64,000 bases of DNA from Actinomycetota bacterium (GTDB lineage Bacteria > Actinomycetota > CADDZG01 > JAHWKV01). Shown one piece after another: positions 60,173 to 64,000 of the stretch. The stretch is taken from the NCBI GenBank assembly GCA_019347715.1, contig JAHWKU010000002.1, forward strand, positions 1 to 64,000, written 5' to 3'. The notes below the pieces were generated by a model. That model was not told the DNA's origin, did not search any database, and was given only the letters and a program-made list of their open reading frames with translations. Both the position numbers and the translations under genes were made by a program. Numbering within the stretch: the stretch's first letter is position 1; every line of letters starts with the position of its first letter.

Positions 60173-61188
60173 AGTCTTGCAAGATGACTGTTCTTCTCCT
60201 GTTGCTTCTTACGACGATTGCGTCCGGATGCTCGAGGGATGTCACCGCAGAGCAGGAGCTTCGGAGGTTACTCGATCAAACCGAGAAGTCATCGAGAGAG
60301 TTCGTCTACAGGGAGACAGTCGAGGATCGGACGATTAACGTCGTCGGCCGCGTACAAGATGACCTCAGATATTCCGAGGTACTAAATCTCGATGGTACTG
60401 ATGTTGTAGAGACAGTCGTAGCCGATGATGCTCTTGCGTTGAGGGTACTTAGCCCAGAGAAGGCATCTGATGTTTCTTCGATAGCCGCCTTTACTTCTAA
60501 TCAGATCATCGGCCAGGCTCTCGTTTCAGGGCAATGGGTTTTGGACCATTCAGCCGCCCCTCCGCTTTCGGCACCGAACCCGCGTGAAGGCCAGGCTCCC
60601 GTAGGAGGGAATGCCTTGCTGGACGCGGCGTATCTATTCCAATACTTGGAGAGAGCGATCGCCGAAGGGCGCGACGTCTGGGAGTTCAACGAAGATGACA
60701 TCAGTTACAAGCCAAGTGAGGATCCATTCGAAAAGCCGAGTCGAGAGGCCGGTATCAAGAGGTATGACGTCCGACCTCCCGTTTTGCCCCGAAGAAGCGC
60801 TAGGGGCACCGCGAGCGCTCTTCCCACCACTGCGCATTTCAGAAAGCTTTCCTTCTATGTGAGGGGGAACAACCTGATCAAGGTAGAGGAGATGATCGAC
60901 TTCGAGAGTCATCCCGAGTTTCTCAGGGCGAAGCGGGGAGAAGGCAGTGACTTCCTCAGGCAACAACTGGAAGGAGTAAGGCAGGGTCGGACTCGTGACC
61001 CCCTCCGCTTGCGGAGAATGACGACTGTTCTAACCAAAATCGGGACCCCCATAGTTATTGACCTGCCCCAGGAAAACGTTCTCATTGCCAGTCTTGGAGG
61101 CTTCTTTGGATCCGAGGCTCAAGCCAATGCCGACGGTGAGCCGATCGCGGAGAATGAAGCGGATACATCTGCGGAACCTGAAGGCTAG
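60169..61188 (+). CDS. Lipoprotein 4, copy B
   Basis: This 339-residue product has a signal peptide ending in TTIASGC. It has VGRVQDDLRYSEVLNLDG, QIIGQALVSGQWVLDHSA and TAHFRKLSFYVRGNNLIKVE, matching copy A lipoprotein 4. An acidic tail follows. Start overlaps the preceding stop (ATGA). Longer frames upstream are shadows of the lipoprotein 3 gene. Confidence 0.8.
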   Translation: MKSCKMTVLLLLLLTTIASGCSRDVTAEQELRRLLDQTEKSSREFVYRETVEDRTINVVGRVQDDLRYSEVLNLDGTDVVETVVADDALALRVLSPEKASDVSSIAAFTSNQIIGQALVSGQWVLDHSAAPPLSAPNPREGQAPVGGNALLDAAYLFQYLERAIAEGRDVWEFNEDDISYKPSEDPFEKPSREAGIKRYDVRPPVLPRRSARGTASALPTTAHFRKLSFYVRGNNLIKVEEMIDFESHPEFLRAKRGEGSDFLRQQLEGVRQGRTRDPLRLRRMTTVLTKIGTPIVIDLPQENVLIASLGGFFGSEAQANADGEPIAENEADTSAEPEG

Positions 61189-61195
61189 TCTCCAG

Positions 61196-61687
61196 ATGAC
61201 GAGGGGGATCACAGTTGGATCTGCCGTGGTTCTTCTAGTTCTAGTGGCGTGCCAGACTTCCCCTCCATCGGCGACCGATCTGGAGGCAAGACTCCCTGAT
61301 GACGCTGGCGTTGTGACGCTTGTAAGTCTCGAACAGATAGAAGTAGACGGGGAGAAGTCCTACCCGGTGAGCGAGGATCTAGAGAGTTTCACGACCGGCG
61401 ACCATACCGTCAGGCCCATTCTTAGCTGGAAGGATCGTTATGTTCATCTTGGAGTCGAAGACGGGGTCGTCCAATGGGTAGCCGGAATCGGGATAGTCGC
61501 AAGTGATCCCCCGAGGGTGCTGTATGCAGGCGTATTCGAGAGGCTGGAGGAGGAACGAAGAGCAGTGTTTCGCGATGGGACCGTTCTCGCACTCGCCGAA
61601 GGCGTGTCACCGCCTTCAAAGGGCAGCGAGGCCCTGGCTACTATCGATCCATCTAACGATCTGGTGATAAGCCTCAAAGTCCAGTAA
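61196..61687 (+). CDS. Lipoprotein 5, copy B
   Basis: From ATG 61196 this 163-residue product has a signal segment with lipobox LLVLVAC. The small domain holds VVTLVSLEQIEVDGEKSYPV and YVHLGVEDGVVQWVAGIGIV, matching copy A lipoprotein 5. Function is unknown. It is the last gene of the copy B operon and converges on the DUF2089 gene. Confidence 0.8.
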   Translation: MTRGITVGSAVVLLVLVACQTSPPSATDLEARLPDDAGVVTLVSLEQIEVDGEKSYPVSEDLESFTTGDHTVRPILSWKDRYVHLGVEDGVVQWVAGIGIVASDPPRVLYAGVFERLEEERRAVFRDGTVLALAEGVSPPSKGSEALATIDPSNDLVISLKVQ

Positions 61688-61706
61688 TTCCTGCCGGGGA
61701 CTCGGG

Positions 61707-62102
61707 TCAAGAGAGACGCTTGAGTGCTTCTTCGACCCCGATGTCTCCCTTGGCAAGGGAATCGAGAACGTCGAGAGATGACGCCGCGGGCTCTTTTTCT
61801 GAATTCCCTTCGCCCTCCTCGGGAGCCGCTTCGAATCCAAGCCTCGTCAAGATGGTGTCGAACCGCGCCCTGGCTGTGGGGTAGCTGACTCCGAGATGTC
61901 TCTCGAGCTCCTTCATATTGCCTCTCGAAGATAGAAAGACTCTCAGCGTCTCTCGGTCATCTGCCTCGAGCGAGCAGTAATCACAGGTAGGGAAGTGCCC
62001 CCCCAATTCGGTTCCACACTCGTCGCAGGATAGTCGGGTGAGCGCAAGAATCTCCCCGCAGACTGGACAGTTCCTTGGAGCCTGTTTGGCTCGAGGGTTC
62101 AC
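61707..62102 (-). CDS. DUF2089 family zinc-ribbon/HTH putative regulator
   Basis: This 131-residue protein has the DUF2089 layout. There are two CxxC-type knuckles (CPVCGEILAL, SCDECGTELGG and CDYCSLEADD), then the helix-turn-helix ETLRVFLSSRGNMKELERHL and GVSYPTARARFDTILTRLGF. It is acidic at the end. The family is thought to bind DNA through the HTH. It is the last gene of a three-gene leftward operon whose promoter sits in palindromes. Confidence 0.85.
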   Translation of the reverse strand: MNPRAKQAPRNCPVCGEILALTRLSCDECGTELGGHFPTCDYCSLEADDRETLRVFLSSRGNMKELERHLGVSYPTARARFDTILTRLGFEAAPEEGEGNSEKEPAASSLDVLDSLAKGDIGVEEALKRLS

Positions 62103-62932
62103 TTCTCCTCCACGACGGTCACTAAGCCGGTAGTTGCCTCTACGTCTAGCTTAGCCTTCCCGCCGCCGACGGTGACTTCTTTCATCCCGCCTCCCAGTCC
62201 GGCCCATTGCTCTCCGGATGGAAGCAGGATCTTGCCGAGGGTTGCCCTCGCCGTGATGCGGACGCTGGATCCACGACGAAGGGAAACGTGCACTTTGCCC
62301 GCAGTGCACCGGATCTCTGATTCGCCTTCATCGAAGATGCCGCTCACTTTTACGGAACCGGCATCGGCCGAGAGTCGAATTGGGCCCCGGACTCCATCGA
62401 AGTGGCCACTGCCTGCGGCCAGAGTTGCAGTGATCGGTCCAACGATGTCTCGGACTCGGACCGAACCTGCGGTCATATCCACTTCGAGGGGCAGGTTGGG
62501 ATTCATCCTGATCTTCAGCACCGGGGGAGCGAGCTCGCGATCCCACCTGAAGCTTCGGCCCCCGACGTCGACGTTGATCCTTGCCTTGCGGCGGGACCCG
62601 GACGAGGCCGGTCCGAACAAAACGAATCCCGGGCTTTCAGGGTCATATTCCTCTTCGAAGACGAGGGTGCCGTCGTCATTGCGGGCCTTGTGAGGGCCAC
62701 GGGCGATTGCACCGGCAACAGAGGAATCTCCTTCGATCTTGAGGGCCCTGAAGGTCCCGACCACCCTGACTGCTGTGACCCCCGTATGAGTTGTGGTCAG
62801 CTCACTTGTTTCCTCGTCCGCGGGCTCTCGGGAAAGAGCATCGAGAAGCTCAGCTGCCTCGGATGGGGAGATTGCCCCATCCTTCACTAGCTCGAGGATC
62901 CTGCGGCGCTCCTGGTGGCCGGCCGTGGTCAC
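62099..62932 (-). CDS. DUF4097-type beta-strand repeat protein with SHOCT-like N-terminus
   Basis: The first 40 residues form a SHOCT-like helical hairpin (ILELVKDGAISPSEAAELLD). It is followed by a right-handed beta-solenoid-like region with repeating short strands (VDMTAGSVRVRDIVGPITAT; SADAGSVKVSG), which is the DUF4097/adhesin-like pattern. Family members occur beside DUF2089 regulators. Start GTG 62932 overlaps the preceding stop (GTGA), and its stop overlaps the DUF2089 ATG. Role unknown. Confidence 0.82.
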   Translation of the reverse strand: MTTAGHQERRRILELVKDGAISPSEAAELLDALSREPADEETSELTTTHTGVTAVRVVGTFRALKIEGDSSVAGAIARGPHKARNDDGTLVFEEEYDPESPGFVLFGPASSGSRRKARINVDVGGRSFRWDRELAPPVLKIRMNPNLPLEVDMTAGSVRVRDIVGPITATLAAGSGHFDGVRGPIRLSADAGSVKVSGIFDEGESEIRCTAGKVHVSLRRGSSVRITARATLGKILLPSGEQWAGLGGGMKEVTVGGGKAKLDVEATTGLVTVVEEK

Positions 62933-63078
62933 GAGACCCCCTTCTCGCCTTCTTTGTGCTCGGGCCGGTAGACGGGATAAACGACCCCGCCGTACCTGAT
63001 GAAGGTGGTCTGCCCCGGGACGACGTGCCTCAGTGCCTCCCGCTTCTTACTGTCGAACTTGCTCTTGGATTTACCCAT
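62929..63078 (-). CDS. Small basic protein, 49 aa
   Basis: An AAGGAGG (63084-63090) lies 5 nt before ATG 63078. The product begins MGKSKSKFDSKKREALRH and ends VYRPEHKEGEKGVS, with a short middle beta segment (TTFIRYGGVVYPV) and eight or so Lys. It overlaps the next gene by GTGA, so all three genes of the operon are translationally coupled. It is too short for a standard ORF cutoff but has excellent signals. Function is unknown. Confidence 0.8.
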   Translation of the reverse strand: MGKSKSKFDSKKREALRHVVPGQTTFIRYGGVVYPVYRPEHKEGEKGVS

Positions 63079-63102
63079 CCGATCCTCCTTGCTCTCGAGG
63101 GC

Positions 63103-63131
63103 AGTTTAAGGAGGATTTACCAAAATAGCAA
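63103..63131 (-). promoter_or_regulatory. Promoter of the small-protein/SHOCT/DUF2089 operon
   Basis: On the minus strand TTGCTA (63131-63126), 17 nt and TAAACT (63108-63103) precede a ribosome site and ATG 63078. The -35 is inside the palindrome at 63126-63144. Confidence 0.55.
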
Positions 63132-63144
63132 GAGAAACTTGCTA
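63126..63144. promoter_or_regulatory. Palindrome, probable operator or weak terminator
   Basis: TAGCAAG (63126-63132) and CTTGCTA (63138-63144) are perfect 7-bp arms around AGAAA. On the minus strand it is followed by TTTT, so it could also terminate upstream transcription. It covers the -35 of the promoter above. Confidence 0.5.
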
Positions 63145-63151
63145 AATATTC

Positions 63152-63169
63152 AATTTACTGAGGTAAATT
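63152..63169. promoter_or_regulatory. Second palindrome with GTAAAT half-sites
   Basis: AATTTAC (63152-63158) and GTAAATT (63163-63169) are perfect arms around TGAG. The same half-site recurs as GGATTTACC at 63113-63121, in the promoter spacer. This spacing suggests a repeated binding site for a regulator, perhaps DUF2089 itself. Confidence 0.45.
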
Positions 63170-63965
63170 AGACCTCTTTCCGGTTCACGAGGAAGATCGT
63201 TGCGAGAACCATTGCTGCCAGGTAAGCGACAGCCCAGATCACGACGCCCGCTGAGTTCCCTCCGAAGAAGCTTCTCATCTCTGCGGGCACCGTGGCCGGG
63301 TCCACTGGGGCGTTCAGGAACTTGGGGGTGATGTAGTAGAGAGCCTCGAGAACCTTTGAGAACCATCCCGAGAGACCACCAGCCTCTATGGCTCGATGGC
63401 CTGCCATCAGGCCACCGATGATCAACTGGGCGAAGTAGCCCACGATGGCCACGAGTATGGGAACCGGAATGACTGCGGAAAGCAGCGAGGCGATTGCAAC
63501 CAGGACCGAGAAATTGAAAATTGCGACCCCCCATTGAGCCCACAGCAGTCCTGGGTCCGATGATTTGGCGACGATTTGCACGATCTGAACCTCGGCCGCA
63601 AAGATGATGCAAAGGCCTGCTGCGATCCCAACGCTGGCCAGGAGGCGCCCAAGGGTGTACTGCCACCTTCCAACGGGTCTGGACAGAACGATCGTGGCCT
63701 CGCCTTCTTTGAAGGACTGGTTGAAGTTGCCCATCGAGACGGTCAGTACCGCGATAGTTGCGAAGAATGAGAGAAAGCCCTGCACGATCCCGGCGAGAGG
63801 CAGGGGGCCGAAAATCATTTCGGCTTCGCTCTGAATGGCTTCGAGGGCGATTCCGCCGGCAGTGATGACTGCAGATCCGATCAGGAAGAACGCGATCAGT
63901 TTTCTGCGCGAGTGCTGCAGGAGGGTGAAGCCGGAAACGACCAGGATGGGTCTCAGGACACTCAT
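63168..63965 (-). CDS. ABC-2 type transporter permease
   Basis: This 265-residue protein has six membrane segments in the ABC-2/NosY-like arrangement: an N-terminal helix (LIAFFLIGSAVITAGGIALE), then VLTVSMGNFNQSFKEGEATI and VLSRPVGRWQYTLGRLL, a conserved cytoplasmic block. A C-terminal pair of helices follows. It would form the membrane channel of an exporter. ATG 63965 overlaps the stop of the gene to the right (ATGA), as is usual for an ATPase-permease pair. Confidence 0.88.
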   Translation of the reverse strand: MSVLRPILVVSGFTLLQHSRRKLIAFFLIGSAVITAGGIALEAIQSEAEMIFGPLPLAGIVQGFLSFFATIAVLTVSMGNFNQSFKEGEATIVLSRPVGRWQYTLGRLLASVGIAAGLCIIFAAEVQIVQIVAKSSDPGLLWAQWGVAIFNFSVLVAIASLLSAVIPVPILVAIVGYFAQLIIGGLMAGHRAIEAGGLSGWFSKVLEALYYITPKFLNAPVDPATVPAEMRSFFGGNSAGVVIWAVAYLAAMVLATIFLVNRKEV

Positions 63966-64000
63966 CCGGCAGCCCGTCGAGCTTTGGCTTGTTGGACCAG
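63962..64000 (-). CDS. Probable ABC transporter ATPase (C-terminus only)
   Basis: Only 12 codons and the stop are in the window (LVQQAKARRAAG). The stop overlaps the ABC-2 permease start, the place where the partner ATPase is normally encoded. This is inference from position; the residues themselves carry no motif. Confidence 0.45.
   Translation of the reverse strand: MVQQAKARRAAG

Larger units (their letters stand above)
47582..61687. repeat. Duplicated locus, copy B
   Basis: This block contains the same genes in the same order and orientation as copy A (28,875-45,925) but lacks MoxR and DUF58. The overlaps between LivHM and MFS-LivFG, between MFS-LivFG and lipoprotein 2, and between lipoproteins 3 and 4 are kept. 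Confidence 0.9.

Noticed and set aside
1-64000. Search for tRNA, rRNA, CRISPR arrays, insertion sequences, integrases and att sites
   Set aside because: I saw no cloverleaf-like tRNA, no rRNA block, no short regular repeats with spacers, and no transposase or integrase motif. The duplication has no visible mobile-element borders.

Overview
The window looks like chromosomal DNA from an uncultivated, fairly GC-rich Actinomycetota-type bacterium. I infer this from two LLM-class flavin/F420-type oxidoreductases, an Rv2578c-type radical SAM protein, a family-5 uracil-DNA glycosylase, a DUF3891 protein, a MoxR/DUF58 pair, many lipoproteins, and start sites that look leaderless (a TAnnnT box 6-9 nt before an ATG with no Shine-Dalgarno). 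I saw no rRNA, tRNA, CRISPR array or insertion sequence. Genes are packed tightly and no stretch over 300 bases lacks a gene.

Bases 1-28,900 are a mixed housekeeping and accessory region: a partial acyl-CoA thioesterase, two zinc peptidases (oligoendopeptidase F and a membrane-anchored HExxH protein), an aldehyde dehydrogenase, an SGNH-type lipoprotein, an acyl-CoA synthetase, a secreted CAP protein, a CHASE2/HD-GYP signalling protein, methyltransferases, UdgB, a ferritin-like protein, a subtilase, DinB-like, SDR, metallophosphoesterase, dCMP deaminase and radical SAM proteins, FxsA, an amidase, GreA, a HesB-like protein without cysteines, a short YchF-like NTPase and a pterin dehydratase. 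A 56-codon gene at 23,788 has its own promoter and two terminators.

Bases 28,900-61,700 hold the most striking part: two divergent copies of one large envelope/transport locus in the same orientation. Each copy has a leftward pair (a membrane-anchored LivJ-like binding protein and a PPC-like protein with a C-terminal membrane anchor). Facing it is a rightward operon encoding a multi-membrane-span TgpA-like protein whose transglutaminase fold lacks the catalytic Cys, His and Asp, a lipoprotein, a LivH-LivM permease fusion, a giant MFS-LivF-LivG fusion of about 1010 residues, and four more lipoproteins. Copy A (28,875-45,925) also carries MoxR and DUF58 at the front of its operon. Copy B (47,582-61,687) lacks these but is preceded by two extra leftward lipoprotein genes, a metzincin-like protease and an Ig-like protein. 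Gene order and the 4-nt ATGA overlaps are the same in both copies, so the set is probably assembled as one unit. I infer an energised uptake or envelope machine for an unknown substrate, in which a MoxR-DUF58-pseudotransglutaminase module has been joined to a branched-chain-amino-acid-type ABC importer and an MFS carrier.

Bases 61,700-64,000 hold a leftward operon: a small basic protein, a SHOCT/DUF4097 protein and a DUF2089 zinc-ribbon putative regulator. It is preceded by a promoter embedded in palindromes. Upstream lie an ABC-2 permease and the last codons of a probable ABC ATPase.
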